Counted from the first letter of the stretch, positions 16,764 to 26,397 are shown. The stretch is DNA of 64,000 bases from Saccharothrix saharensis (GCF_006716745.1 NZ_VFPP01000001.1:5084001-5148000); one strand, 5' to 3'. Notes: generated from the letters alone by a model not told the origin. A program made the numbers and translations.

Positions 16764-18923
16764 ATGACGGAACAGGTTGACCATCTGGTGGCAGCACCGG
16801 GCCGATCGAACCTCGACCCCGCCGTACTGGCCGGGGCGGAGTCCTTCGCCCGCACCTGGGCCACCGCGGTCATCGGCAGCAGCTACGTCCCCATGACGCG
16901 GGCCGAGGTCGCCGAGCACCTCCAGGCGTTGACCGAGGTGCTGGTGCACGCGCTGCACGCCAGCCCGTTCCGCACCGCGCCGGGCTACGAGATCGGTGCC
17001 CGCCTGGTCGAGGCGCACTTCACCGGCACCGACACGCTGGGCCGCACCGTGCAGCTGCTCGGCGACGACCTGCTCGGCGAGCTGGGCATCCAGCCCGACG
17101 AGCTGATGCGTTCGCGCCTGGCGGCGTTGCAGGGCGCGTTGGCCGCCGGGTACGCCCGTGCGCTGCGCGAGCGCACGCTGGCCGAGCAGGAGGCGATCCG
17201 CGCGGCCGTGCTGGACGCCCGCGACCAGGCCGAAGCCGCGTTGCGCGCGTCCGAGGCGCGGTTCCGGGCCATGTTCACCGAGGCCGCGATCGGCATCGGC
17301 ATCGCCGACATCGAGGGCCGCATCCTGGACGTGAACCAGGCGTTGCAGGACATGCTCGGGTTCAGCGTCGAGGAGATGCGGCAGTACAACATCCGCGACC
17401 TGATGCACCCCGAGGACGGCGGCAACGTCTGGCGGCTGTACGACCAGCTCACCGCGGGCGAGTGCGACCACTACCGGGCGGAGAAGCGGTTCCGCCGCGC
17501 CGACGGCGAGCAGGTGTGGACGCACCTGACGCTGTCGCTGGTGCGCGACGACCACGGCGACCCGCAGTACCAGGTGGCGATGATCGAGGACGTCACCGAC
17601 CGCCACCTGCTGCAGAACCGGCTGCGCTACCAGGCGCTGCACGACCCGTTGACCGGCCTGCCCAACCGGGCGCTGTTCCTGGAACGCCTCGGCCGGGTGT
17701 TCAACAACCGGGCGCGCCACCGCGCCGGCCTGTGCTACCTGGACCTGGACGGGTTCAAGGTGATCAACGACAGCCTCGGTCACGACATCGGCGACCAGTT
17801 GCTGGTCGAGGTCGGGCGGCGGCTGGACCACTCGGTGTCCGGCGAGGGCAAGCTCGTCGCCCGGATGGGTGGTGACGAGTTCGTCATCCTGGTGGAGGGC
17901 TCGCGCGACACGCAGGACATCGTCGACGTCGCCGACCGGGTGCTGCGCGAGCTGGAGTCGCCGATCCGGATCGGCGGGCACGAGCTGACCGTGTCGGCGT
18001 CGATCGGCATCGTCGAGCGCGCGCTGTCCGGCACCACGGCGGCCGACCTGATGCGCGACGCGGACATCACGCTGTACTGGGCGAAGGCGGACGGCAAGTC
18101 GCGGTGGGCGCTCTACAACCCGGAGCGCAACGCCAAGGAGGTCGCCCGCTTCACCCTGTCGGCGACGATGCCGGCGGCGTTGGAGCGCGACGAGTTCTAC
18201 GTGGACTACCAGCCGCTGGTGCGGCTGGAGGACAGCACGGTGGTCGGCGTCGAGGCGCTGGTGCGCTGGCAGCACCCGGAGTTCGGGCGGCTCGCGCCGG
18301 ACCGGTTCATCGAGCTGGCCGAGGAGACCGGGCTGATCGTCCCGCTGGGCCGGTGGGTGCTGCGGCGGGCGTGCGAGCAGGCACGGCGGTGGCGGCAGGA
18401 GTTCGGCGACTCCGCGCCGTTCGTGTCGGTGAACCTGGCCGTGCGCCAGTCCCGCGACCCGGAGCTGGTGCGGGACGTGAAGCGGATCCTGGACGAGTGC
18501 GCCCTGCCGCCGCACCACCTGCAGCTGGAGCTGACCGAGAGCGCGATCATGGGCACCGCCGACGAGCCGCTGGAGGCGCTGCGGGCGTTGTCGGAGATGG
18601 GCGTGCGGATCGCGATCGACGACTTCGGCACGGGCTACTCGAACCTGGCCTACCTCAAGCACCTGCCGGTGCACGAGCTGAAGATCGCGGGCTCGTTCAT
18701 GGAGGGCCTGCGGGCGGCGGACGAGGAGGACGCGGTGGACGCCCAGATCGTCTCGACGCTCGTGCAACTGGCCCACGCGCTGCAACTGGGCGTCACCGCG
18801 GAGGGCGTCGAGACCCCGGCGCAGGCCAAGCGCCTGCACCGGATCGGCTGCGACACGGGCCAGGGCTGGTTCTTCGCCAAGCCGATGAAGCCGGAGGACA
18901 TCGACGAACTCCTGCGCCGCTAG
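16764..18923 (+). CDS. PAS-GGDEF-EAL bifunctional-type cyclic-di-GMP enzyme
   Basis: A 719-residue cytoplasmic protein. Residues 1-160 are a helical N-terminal sensor-like region without recognised domain, 165-285 a PAS domain, 286-455 GGDEF, and 465-715 EAL. The cyclase motif GGDEF (369-373) is intact; no RxxD inhibitory site precedes it. In the EAL domain E497-A-L, N557, E592, D619-D620 and E680 are present, but the usual K-I-D strand reads LKIAGSF (Lys640, Ala642). Both making and breaking of c-di-GMP are therefore possible; the balance cannot be read. It follows a DUF574 gene but appears to have its own promoter. Confidence 0.95.
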   Translation: MTEQVDHLVAAPGRSNLDPAVLAGAESFARTWATAVIGSSYVPMTRAEVAEHLQALTEVLVHALHASPFRTAPGYEIGARLVEAHFTGTDTLGRTVQLLGDDLLGELGIQPDELMRSRLAALQGALAAGYARALRERTLAEQEAIRAAVLDARDQAEAALRASEARFRAMFTEAAIGIGIADIEGRILDVNQALQDMLGFSVEEMRQYNIRDLMHPEDGGNVWRLYDQLTAGECDHYRAEKRFRRADGEQVWTHLTLSLVRDDHGDPQYQVAMIEDVTDRHLLQNRLRYQALHDPLTGLPNRALFLERLGRVFNNRARHRAGLCYLDLDGFKVINDSLGHDIGDQLLVEVGRRLDHSVSGEGKLVARMGGDEFVILVEGSRDTQDIVDVADRVLRELESPIRIGGHELTVSASIGIVERALSGTTAADLMRDADITLYWAKADGKSRWALYNPERNAKEVARFTLSATMPAALERDEFYVDYQPLVRLEDSTVVGVEALVRWQHPEFGRLAPDRFIELAEETGLIVPLGRWVLRRACEQARRWRQEFGDSAPFVSVNLAVRQSRDPELVRDVKRILDECALPPHHLQLELTESAIMGTADEPLEALRALSEMGVRIAIDDFGTGYSNLAYLKHLPVHELKIAGSFMEGLRAADEEDAVDAQIVSTLVQLAHALQLGVTAEGVETPAQAKRLHRIGCDTGQGWFFAKPMKPEDIDELLRR

Positions 18924-18944
18924 TCCGGTTCACGGCCGGCACCG

Positions 18945-19970
18945 TCAGGTCAGGTCCACGACCACCTTCACGTCGTCGGGTTCCTTCTCCAGGGCGTCGG
19001 TGAACCGCTCCAGCGGGACGCGGCGGGTGATCAGGCCGTTCAGCCAGGGGCGGCTCGCGGCGGACAGCGCCTCGGCGGCCGCCAGGTAGTCCGGCAGCCC
19101 CGCGTTGACCGTGCCCACGATCGTCTTGTTGCCCAGCACCATGCCGTCGAACACGCCCGGGTCCAGCGGCACGGGGGCGTGGTCGCCGCTCAGGCCCGCG
19201 AGCACGGTGATCGAGGCGCGGCGGGCGCACTCCCAGATCAGCGGTGCGGCGCCGGTGCACTCGATCGCCACGTCGACCTCGGCGGTGACCTCCGCCAGGT
19301 CCGGGTGGTAGGTCGCGCCCAACGCGGTCACCAGGTCGGGTTTGCGGCCGTCGGTGACGCGGTCGACCACGTGCACCGCCAGGCCGCGCTGCACGCCCAG
19401 CAACGCGGCCAGCAGGCCGATCGGGCCGGCGCCCGTGATCAGCGCCGACCGCACCGGCAGGTGCGACCGCGCGGCCACCGCCGACGCCTGCGCCCACGCC
19501 TTGGCCACCACCGACGCGGGTTCGGTCAGCACGCCCGCGTCGCCCAGCGTGGGGTCGAGCTTCACCGCGAACTTCGGCGGCACGGTCCAGCGCTGCACCC
19601 CGTACCCGTCGAGCTCCTTGATGCCGCGCTCGGTGTACTTGCCGTTGCGGCAGAAGTCCCACGCGTCCACCGCGCACGCCGGGCACGGCTCGGGGTCCGG
19701 CCGGCGCACCACCCCGGCGATCAGGTCGCCCTCGTAGAACCCGCAGTCCTCCGGCGCGGACAGCACCCGGCCCAGCGACTCGTGGAACGGCACGATGTGC
19801 TCGCGGCCGGGCGGCAACCAGCCGAAGCCGTCGCGGACGATCTCCACGTCGGTGCCGCACACGCCCGCCAGCAGGCCCTCCACCACCAGCTCGCCGTCGA
19901 CCGGCACGACCTCGCGCTCCACCACCCGCGACGCCGACGGCTTCCCGGGCACGACCTCCGCCGCCCTCAC
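18945..19970 (-). CDS. medium-chain zinc dehydrogenase, glucose-1-dehydrogenase-like
   Basis: A 341-residue MDR-family enzyme. GVCGTD and the HE pair of VPFHESLG are the catalytic-zinc residues. The structural-zinc loop is PCPACAVDAWDFCRNGKY. The nucleotide motif is ITGAGPIGLLAALLG, followed by VVDRV. The arrangement with a CRNGKYxERGI loop matches the glucose dehydrogenase subgroup. The GTG start overlaps the GH15 stop as GTGA (19967-19970), so the two are coupled. This pairing suggests oxidation of glucose released by the GH15 enzyme. Confidence 0.88.
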   Translation of the reverse strand: MRAAEVVPGKPSASRVVEREVVPVDGELVVEGLLAGVCGTDVEIVRDGFGWLPPGREHIVPFHESLGRVLSAPEDCGFYEGDLIAGVVRRPDPEPCPACAVDAWDFCRNGKYTERGIKELDGYGVQRWTVPPKFAVKLDPTLGDAGVLTEPASVVAKAWAQASAVAARSHLPVRSALITGAGPIGLLAALLGVQRGLAVHVVDRVTDGRKPDLVTALGATYHPDLAEVTAEVDVAIECTGAAPLIWECARRASITVLAGLSGDHAPVPLDPGVFDGMVLGNKTIVGTVNAGLPDYLAAAEALSAASRPWLNGLITRRVPLERFTDALEKEPDDVKVVVDLT

Positions 19971-21814
19971 GCCGCACCGCCGCGGTGGCGCTCGTCGCGG
20001 GTGTGGCCGCCGAACAGCACCGCCGCGCTGTTCACCAGCGCCAGGTGGCTGAACGCCTGCGGGAAGTTGCCGAGCATCCGCCCGCTGCCCGCGTCGTACT
20101 CCTCCGCCAACAGGCCCACGTCGTTGCACAGGTCGACCAGCCGGTCGTACATCGCCAGCGCCTCCTCGCGTCGCCCGGCCAACGCGAGCGCGTCGACGTA
20201 CCAGAACGAGCACGCCAGGAAGCTTCCCTCGACACCGGCCAGGCCGTCCACTTCGGACTCGCCGTGCGACGTCTCGTACCGGTCGACCAGGTCGCCGCGC
20301 TTGAGCACCCGCGCGACCGCGTCCAGAGTGCCGACCACCCTCGGGTCGTCACCGGGCAGGAAGCCGACCGCCGGGATGAGCAAGGTGGCCGCGTCCAGCT
20401 CCGTGCCGCCGTAGTACTGGGTGAACGAGCCCAGCTCCTCGTTCCAGCCCTTGGCCAGCACCTCCGCGTGCACGGTGGCGCGCAGCTCGCGCCACCGCTC
20501 CACCGGACCGGGCAGGCCGAACTCCTCCACCGCCCGCACCGCCCGGTCGAACGCCACCCACAGCATCACCCGCGAGTGGGTGAAGTGCCGGTCCGGCCCG
20601 CGCACCTCCCACAGGCCCTTGTCCGGCCGCTCCCACACCTTCTCCAGGTGCCGCATCATGCCGCGCTGCATCGCCCACGAGTCGGGCGTCTCGCCGAGCC
20701 CGCGTTCCCGGGCCAGGTGCAGCGCGTCCATCACCTCGCCGTACACGTCGAGCTGCAACTGCCGGTAGGCCGCGTTGCCGACCCGCACCGGCCGCGCGCC
20801 CCGGTAGCCGGGCAGCCAGTCGACCTCCCACTCCACCAGGTGCCGCTCGCCGCCCAGGCCGTACATGATCTGCAGGTCCGCCGGGTCGCCCGCGACGGCG
20901 CGCAGCAGCCACTTGCGCCACGCCGCCGCCTCGTCCGTGCAGCCGAAGTTGTCCAGCGCCAGCAACGTGAACGTGGCGTCGCGCAGCCAGCAGTACCGGT
21001 AGTCCCAGTTGCGCTCGCCGCCGAACGTCTCCGGCAGCGACGTCGTCGGCGCGGCCACGATCCCGCCGGTCGGCGCGTAGGACAGGCCCTTCAACGTGAC
21101 CAGCGACCGCCGCACGGCCTGCGCGTGCGGCCCGTCGTAGCCGATCCGGGACGACCAGGCCAGCCAGAACGCCTCCGACCGCGCCACCTCGGCCAGCGCG
21201 TCCACCGGCGCGGGCGGCTCGTCGGGCGAGTACGCGAACTCCATCACCCACGACAGCCGCTCGCCCGCCGAGATGGTGAACTCGGCCTCGTGCGCGCGCT
21301 CGCCGTGCACCCGGTACGGCAGCCGGTCGCCGTACAGCGCGACGGCCGACGGCCCGGCCAGCGCCACGATGCACTCCTGCCCGTCGCGCTCGCCGCGGCG
21401 CACCCACGGCACCGAGTCGGCGTAGGCGAACCGCAGCACCCACCGCAACGACATCTCGACCTGCCCCGACACGCCTTCCAGCACGCGCACGACCCGCGTG
21501 TCGGCGTCCCAGTCGTCCTGCTCGGGCGGCATGGTGTCGATCAGCCGCACCACGCCGTCCACCGTCTCGAACTCGGTCTCCAGCACCAGGCCGCCGTCCC
21601 GGTAGGACCGCCGCACCGACAGCGCCTCGGCGACCGGCGCGATCCGCCAGTGCCCGTCGTCCTCGGTGCCGAGCAGCCGCGAGAAGCAGGACGGCGAGTC
21701 GAACCGCGGCATGCACAGCCAGTCGATCGACCCGTCCCGTCCCACCAGGGCCGCCGTCCTGAGGTCGGACAGCAGCGCGTAGTCCTCGATCCGTCCAGGT
21801 CCCGTGTCTCCCAC
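19967..21814 (-). CDS. GH15 glycoside hydrolase (trehalase/glucoamylase type), cytoplasmic
   Basis: A 615-residue enzyme without signal peptide. The N-terminus GRIEDYALLSDLRTAALVGRDGS and CMPRFDSPSCF is typical of the actinobacterial GH15 group that includes mycobacterial trehalase. RNWDYRYCWLRDATFTL is the substrate-site signature of that group. The catalytic acids are expected in the WDYRYCWLRD and SHGESEVDG regions. It is the first gene of an operon with the sugar dehydrogenase. Trehalose or alpha-glucan oligosaccharides are likely substrates; sequence alone does not choose. The start is GTG 21814. Confidence 0.9.
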   Translation of the reverse strand: MGDTGPGRIEDYALLSDLRTAALVGRDGSIDWLCMPRFDSPSCFSRLLGTEDDGHWRIAPVAEALSVRRSYRDGGLVLETEFETVDGVVRLIDTMPPEQDDWDADTRVVRVLEGVSGQVEMSLRWVLRFAYADSVPWVRRGERDGQECIVALAGPSAVALYGDRLPYRVHGERAHEAEFTISAGERLSWVMEFAYSPDEPPAPVDALAEVARSEAFWLAWSSRIGYDGPHAQAVRRSLVTLKGLSYAPTGGIVAAPTTSLPETFGGERNWDYRYCWLRDATFTLLALDNFGCTDEAAAWRKWLLRAVAGDPADLQIMYGLGGERHLVEWEVDWLPGYRGARPVRVGNAAYRQLQLDVYGEVMDALHLARERGLGETPDSWAMQRGMMRHLEKVWERPDKGLWEVRGPDRHFTHSRVMLWVAFDRAVRAVEEFGLPGPVERWRELRATVHAEVLAKGWNEELGSFTQYYGGTELDAATLLIPAVGFLPGDDPRVVGTLDAVARVLKRGDLVDRYETSHGESEVDGLAGVEGSFLACSFWYVDALALAGRREEALAMYDRLVDLCNDVGLLAEEYDAGSGRMLGNFPQAFSHLALVNSAAVLFGGHTRDERHRGGAA

Positions 21815-21872
21815 CCCGCCGACCCTACGTACCCGCGTTTGACATCGCGCGTCGTTGCGCATCCAGAAGGAC

Positions 21873-23789
21873 ATGACCCCCTTAGTCGCGGTGCTGCTGG
21901 CGAGCGCGTTGACCGTCCCCGGTCCCCCGGCCTCCTACGCACCCGCCGACAAGCAGGGGTTCGGCACGGCCCGCCAGGCGACGAGCCCGGTCTGGTTCAC
22001 CCTCGGCCGCACCGGCCTCACCGAGGTCTTCTACCCCGACCTGAGCACGCCCGCGACGCGCGACCTGCGGCTGGTGGTCGACGGCCGCACGGCCGAGGGC
22101 CGCACCGAACCGGTCGGCAGGCTCCGCTACCGGCAGGTGTTCCGGGGCGACGGCTGGCAGGCCGAGGTCGCCTACACCACCGACCCGTCCCGCCCGACCG
22201 TCCTGGCCGACGTGCGGCTGCGCGCCGACCGGCCGGTGGACGTGCGGGTGGTCTTCGACCCGAACCTGTCCCGGGACGGTGACGACGACCGGGCGGTCGA
22301 GCACCCCGGGGCGCTGGTGGCCCGGGACGACCGGTCCGCGAGCGCGTTGGTCGCCGACGAGCCGATCACGTCGCGGAGCTCCACCGAGGGCAACGTCATC
22401 CAGACCGGGACGCTGGGCCTGGACGGTGTGCGCGACCGCGCGACCACGCTGGCGATCGGCTTCGGCGCGCACGTCGAGCAGGCGTTGAGCAGCGCGAAGA
22501 GGTCCTTGCTCGAAGGCTTCCCCCGGCACGCCCGCCGGTACGACCAGGGCTGGGACGAGTACTTGGCAGGCCTCGAGCGGCCGAAGAGCGCCGACCGGGA
22601 CCTCTACGACACGTCGATGATGGTGCTGGCGGCGACCGAGGACAAAGGACACCCCGGCGCGTTCATCGCGTCGCCGAGCTTCCCTTGGGCGTTCGGGTTC
22701 GACCGCACGATCGCGCCGGAGTTCGGCTCGTACGCCCTGGTCTGGCCGCGCGACCTGTACCAGGTGGCGAGCGCGATGCTCGCGGCCGGCGACCGTGCGG
22801 CGGCCGAGCGCGCGCTCGACTTCATGCTCGACGTGCAGCAGCAGCCCGACGGGCACCTGCCGCAGAACACCAGGGTGGACGGCGAGCCGTACTGGACGAA
22901 CATCCAGCAGGACGAGCAGGCCGCGCCGATGCTGCTGGCCTGGCTGCTCGACCGCGCCGACAAGTCCACTGTGGACTCACTGGTGGCGGCGGCGGAGTTC
23001 ATGATCGGCCGGCCGGACGCGCCGGCCACGCAGCAGGAGCGGTGGGAGAACCAGAGCGGCTACTCGCCCGGCACGATCGCCCACGAGATCGCCGGCCTGG
23101 TGTGCCTGGCCGACCTGTTGCGGCGGTCGGGCGACCCGCGCGCGGCGCGGTACCTGGCCGTCGCCGACGACTGGGAGCGCCGCCTGGAGGGCTGGACGGT
23201 CACGCGCACCGGCCCGTTCTCGCCCGACCCGTACTACCTGCGGCTGACGAAGGACGGCCGGCCCGACGCGGGCACCGCCTACAACCCCGGCGACAACCAC
23301 CCGACCAACGTCGACCAGCGTGCCGTCGTCGACCCGAGCTTCCTGGAACTGGTGCGGCTGGGCGTGCGGCCGCACGACGACCCGGTCGTCCGCACCACCG
23401 TGCGGGTGGTGGACGAGCAGCTGGAGGTGGACCGGTTCTGGCACCGGTACAACGGCGACGGCTACGGCGAGCGCGCCGACGGCGGGCCGTGGAACATCGG
23501 CCACGGCCGCACGTACGGCCGGCTCTGGCCGATCTTCGCGGGCGAGCGCGGGGAGTACGAGCTGCTGGCCGGCGACGTGGCCGCGGCCCGCCGCCGGCTG
23601 GCCGACATCGCGTCCACCGCGAACGACGGCCGGATGCTGCCGGAGCAGGTCTGGGCCGGTCGGGGGACGACGTCGGCGACGCCGTTGGCCTGGACGCACG
23701 CCCAGTACGTGCGGCTGGCGTGGTCGATCGACGCGGGGCGGCCGGTGGAGCGGCCCGCCGCGGTGGCGTGCCGGTACGCGGGTTGCTGA
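21873..23789 (+). CDS. secreted GH15 glucoamylase / glucodextranase-type protein
   Basis: A protein of about 638 residues with a short signal peptide (MTPLVAVLLASALTVPGPPASYA). Residues 30-230 resemble the glucodextranase N-terminal beta-sandwich (GFGTARQATSPVWFTLGRTGLTEVFYP). The rest is the (alpha/alpha)6 barrel: YALVWPRDLYQVA, LPQNTRVDGEPYW, and the acidic NQSGYSPGTIAHEIAG and LPEQVW segments where the catalytic Glu pair is expected. It diverges from the intracellular GH15 gene across 58 bases, suggesting outside and inside steps of alpha-glucan use. The ATG has AGAAGG only 2 bases away, so an upstream TTG (21855) is possible. Confidence 0.88.
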   Translation: MTPLVAVLLASALTVPGPPASYAPADKQGFGTARQATSPVWFTLGRTGLTEVFYPDLSTPATRDLRLVVDGRTAEGRTEPVGRLRYRQVFRGDGWQAEVAYTTDPSRPTVLADVRLRADRPVDVRVVFDPNLSRDGDDDRAVEHPGALVARDDRSASALVADEPITSRSSTEGNVIQTGTLGLDGVRDRATTLAIGFGAHVEQALSSAKRSLLEGFPRHARRYDQGWDEYLAGLERPKSADRDLYDTSMMVLAATEDKGHPGAFIASPSFPWAFGFDRTIAPEFGSYALVWPRDLYQVASAMLAAGDRAAAERALDFMLDVQQQPDGHLPQNTRVDGEPYWTNIQQDEQAAPMLLAWLLDRADKSTVDSLVAAAEFMIGRPDAPATQQERWENQSGYSPGTIAHEIAGLVCLADLLRRSGDPRAARYLAVADDWERRLEGWTVTRTGPFSPDPYYLRLTKDGRPDAGTAYNPGDNHPTNVDQRAVVDPSFLELVRLGVRPHDDPVVRTTVRVVDEQLEVDRFWHRYNGDGYGERADGGPWNIGHGRTYGRLWPIFAGERGEYELLAGDVAAARRRLADIASTANDGRMLPEQVWAGRGTTSATPLAWTHAQYVRLAWSIDAGRPVERPAAVACRYAGC

Positions 23790-23847
23790 CGACGCGGTCA
23801 CCCGGTCGCGTTGTCGGCAATGCGTCTTCCGGGTGACGTCGATCCGA

Positions 23848-23853
23848 TACGTT
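23848..23853 (+). promoter_or_regulatory. -10 box of a probable leaderless promoter (DUF3558 gene)
   Basis: TACGTT is followed by 7 bases and the ATG at 23861, with no ribosome site in between. Confidence 0.4.
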
Positions 23854-23860
23854 GGTGCTC

Positions 23861-24445
23861 ATGCGCCGTGTCGTGCCGCTCCTCGCCGCCCTGGCCCTGC
23901 TCGCGGGCTGCTCGCAATCCACGGACGGGTCCGCGAACCCCGGTGGTGCGACGCCGACGACGACCACCGCGGCCGACGGCCCCACGTCGACCAAGCCGAC
24001 CGCGACCTCGGAGGAGCGGGCGAAGCGCCCGAAGACGATCAACATCGGGGACGTCGACCCGTGCACGCTGCTGACCGGGCCGCAGCGCTCGGAGTTCGGC
24101 CTGGACCGGCCGCCGCAGCAGGGCGGCGCGCCGGACAAGGAGAGCTGCACGATGAGCCGCGAGGACCGGAAGTACTTCGTCGCCCTCGTCACCGACTCCA
24201 CCGCGGGCATCGACGACTACGCCAAGTCGAAGGGCAAGGTGACGAAGCTGGAGGTCGGCGGCTTCCCCGCGCTGCTGGTCGAGTCGACCACCGACCTCGG
24301 CGTCACCTGCTCCGTCCCGGTGGACGTCTCCGACGGCCAGGTGGTCGACGTGCGCGCGAGCAGCGTGGGCGAGACCGACATGCCGGCGCTGTGCCAGATC
24401 GTGCAACCGGTCGCCGCGGCCGTCGTCACCACCTTGAACGAGTAG
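23861..24445 (+). CDS. DUF3558 lipoprotein
   Basis: A 194-residue secreted lipoprotein; the signal MRRVVPLLAALALLAGC places the anchor Cys at residue 17. A Thr/Pro-rich linker of about 45 residues leads to the DUF3558 domain, recognisable by VDPCTLLTGPQRSEFGL, the Cys in KESCTMS, and LCQIVQPVAAAVV. Four cysteines in the domain could make two disulfides. DUF3558 lipoproteins are abundant in Pseudonocardiales; their role is unknown. It lies directly upstream of type VII secretion genes. Confidence 0.85.
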   Translation: MRRVVPLLAALALLAGCSQSTDGSANPGGATPTTTTAADGPTSTKPTATSEERAKRPKTINIGDVDPCTLLTGPQRSEFGLDRPPQQGGAPDKESCTMSREDRKYFVALVTDSTAGIDDYAKSKGKVTKLEVGGFPALLVESTTDLGVTCSVPVDVSDGQVVDVRASSVGETDMPALCQIVQPVAAAVVTTLNE

Positions 24446-24552
24446 AACTACTCCCTTTGCGGAGGGAACCGCCCATCCGCGTCATGCATCAGAGCTAAAG
24501 TCGTCACACATGCACACGCTGGGGTATGTGCAGCACTGAGGAGGGGTGTGCC
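24446..24552 (+). promoter_or_regulatory. leader/promoter region of the type VII secretion gene block
   Basis: This 107-base gap is relatively AT-rich. It holds TCCCT/AGGGA and TGCAC/GTGCA inverted repeats and a GTATGTG element (around 24523-24530) that could be a -10 box. GAGGAGGGG just before 24553 is a strong ribosome site. No specific regulator site can be named. Confidence 0.3.
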
Positions 24553-24945
24553 GTGTTCATCGCGGATGGTGGTGGCGGGGGAACGACGCCGACGACGCTG
24601 CCCGACTACGCCGGTGCGCAGCGGAAGCTCAGCATCGAGCCCTCGGCGATCCCGGCCGCGCGCGAGGTGTTCGCCCGGGCGTTGGACCAGCTCGACACGA
24701 GGCTCGCCGACGCGATGACGCAGCTCGAGGCACGGCCCTGGGCGGGCGACCCGGTGAGCAGCGAGACCGCCGACCGGTTCAACCGGGACACGTTCCAGGC
24801 GGGTGACTCGGCCGGCCTGGTCGCGCTCAAGGCCTACCGCGAGCAGCTCAAGGGCGTCGTCGAGCAGCTCACCGCGATCGAGGCCGACTACCGGCGCGTC
24901 GAAGGCGACAACACCGCGTCCTGGGGACGCATCAACAACGGCTGA
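24553..24945 (+). CDS. small helical protein associated with type VII secretion
   Basis: A 130-residue protein starting at GTG 24553 after a strong GAGGAGGGG ribosome site. After a short Gly/Thr-rich head it is predicted as two long helices: PSAIPAAREVFARALDQLDTRL and LKAYREQLKGVVEQLTAIEADYRRVEG, separated by a turn (RPWAGDPVSSETADRF) with a W-x-G-like WAG. Size and layout resemble WXG100/ESX-type substrates or their partners. It is immediately upstream of a PPE-like gene, where mycobacterial PE-type partners sit. No exact family is claimed. Confidence 0.7.
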   Translation: MFIADGGGGGTTPTTLPDYAGAQRKLSIEPSAIPAAREVFARALDQLDTRLADAMTQLEARPWAGDPVSSETADRFNRDTFQAGDSAGLVALKAYREQLKGVVEQLTAIEADYRRVEGDNTASWGRINNG

Positions 24946-24980
24946 CCTGCTGACCTACGCACCCGAGGGGGGCGAGCACG

Positions 24981-26330
24981 ATGGGTGACCACCGCTGGCG
25001 CGGGTATGCCCACCCCGATCTCTACCGGATGATCAACGAGGGGCCGGGCGTCGCCGCGTCCCGGCCGCTCGAGGACTCCTGGAAGTCGCTGTCCGAGGCA
25101 CTGGGCGAGATCGACACGTCGATCCAGGAAGGCCTGGCCAAGCTCGGCGCGAGCTGGGAGGGCGAGACCGCCGACACGACGACGGCCGCGCTGTCGCCGC
25201 TGGCCGCGTGGGCCCAGGACGCCCAGCAGGGTTCGAGCACGATGGAGACCTCCGCCCAGTTGCAGGCGGACTACATCGCGAACGCCCGCAAGGAGATGCC
25301 CGAGCCGGTGCCGGTGACCACCGAGGCGCCGTCGCTGGGCGACAAGATCCTGGGCGGGCTGACCGGCCCGGTCGGCATGATGCACGTCATCCAGCAGCAG
25401 CAGGACCACGAGCGGCAGGAAGCGGCGCAGGACAACGCCGAGGCCAAGGCCGTCGAGGTGATGAACAACTACCAGTCCAGCAGCGAGTGGAACGCCGACA
25501 CGCTGGGCAGGTTCGTCCCGCCGCCGAAGGTCGTCATCGACACGCCGCCGCCCGCGGGCGCGGGCGAGTTCAACAACTCGAGCGCGAACTACAACTCCAC
25601 CCCGACCTGGACCGCGCCGAGCGGGGGCGGCGGCACCACGAACACGTCGTGGGCACCGCCTTCGACCGGCTCGGTCGTGCCGACGCCCGGCCAGCTGCCC
25701 GGCTCCGGCGGCACCACGAACCCCTCGTGGGCACCGCCGACGAACGGCACGCCGACGCCGACCCCGCCGGTGGTCAACCCGCCGGTGAACCCGCCGGTCC
25801 GTCCGCCCGTCGGCACGCCGCCTCCGATGTGGACGCCGCCGAAGCCGCCGACCAGCGGCCCGCCGGTCGCGCCGAAGGTGCCGACCGGTCCCACCGGCGG
25901 TCCGCGTCCCGGCCTGCCGACCAGCCGGGTGCCGGGGGTGCCCGGCATGCCCGGTGGCCCGAACGGTCCCCACGGCCCGGGTGGTCCCGGCGGTCCCAAC
26001 GCGCTGCGCCCCGGCATGCCCGGTGCGGGTGGCGTGCCCGGCGCGGGGATGCCCGGTGCGGGGATGCCCGGCGGTAGCAACCCGGCCGGCGTGCCCGGTC
26101 GCGGTGGCGTGCCCGGCGCGGGTTTCGGCCCGGGTGCGGGTGGCCCCGGCGGTGCGGGTCGTCCGGGTGCGGGCGGTCCCGGCATGGCCGGTGGCGTGCC
26201 CGGTGCGCAGGGCGGCAACGGCGAGGACGACATCGAGCACAAGGCAGCCGACTACCTGGTCGAGACGAACGACGTGTTCGGCGACGACCGGCTCGTCGCG
26301 CCGCCGGTGATCGGCGAGATGCCGCAGTAG
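24981..26330 (+). CDS. PPE-like type VII secretion substrate with a Pro/Gly-rich tail
   Basis: A 449-residue protein. Residues 1-160 are helical with the turn LGASWEGETADTTTAAL, where SWEG is the WxG of PPE/WXG100 hairpins. Residues 185-415 are low-complexity Pro/Gly/Asn/Thr, with MPGG- and GAGMPG-type repeats. The last 25 residues (DYLVETNDVFGDDRLVAPP) are conserved-looking and may be a docking or secretion tail. The next gene encodes an EspG-like chaperone, which in mycobacteria binds PPE proteins, so export by an ESX machine elsewhere is likely. No secretion core gene is in the window. Confidence 0.8.
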   Translation: MGDHRWRGYAHPDLYRMINEGPGVAASRPLEDSWKSLSEALGEIDTSIQEGLAKLGASWEGETADTTTAALSPLAAWAQDAQQGSSTMETSAQLQADYIANARKEMPEPVPVTTEAPSLGDKILGGLTGPVGMMHVIQQQQDHERQEAAQDNAEAKAVEVMNNYQSSSEWNADTLGRFVPPPKVVIDTPPPAGAGEFNNSSANYNSTPTWTAPSGGGGTTNTSWAPPSTGSVVPTPGQLPGSGGTTNPSWAPPTNGTPTPTPPVVNPPVNPPVRPPVGTPPPMWTPPKPPTSGPPVAPKVPTGPTGGPRPGLPTSRVPGVPGMPGGPNGPHGPGGPGGPNALRPGMPGAGGVPGAGMPGAGMPGGSNPAGVPGRGGVPGAGFGPGAGGPGGAGRPGAGGPGMAGGVPGAQGGNGEDDIEHKAADYLVETNDVFGDDRLVAPPVIGEMPQ

Positions 26331-26397
26331 CGAGTCTCCGGTGCACGGGTCCGCGTCGTCACGGCGCGGGCCCGTGTCCGGTGTCCAGGGGACGGGG

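Noticed and set aside
25560..26210. Collagen-like or structural repeat protein from the Pro/Gly tail.
   Set aside because: No regular G-x-y period over the whole tail; the tail belongs to a PPE-like protein with a chaperone gene next door.
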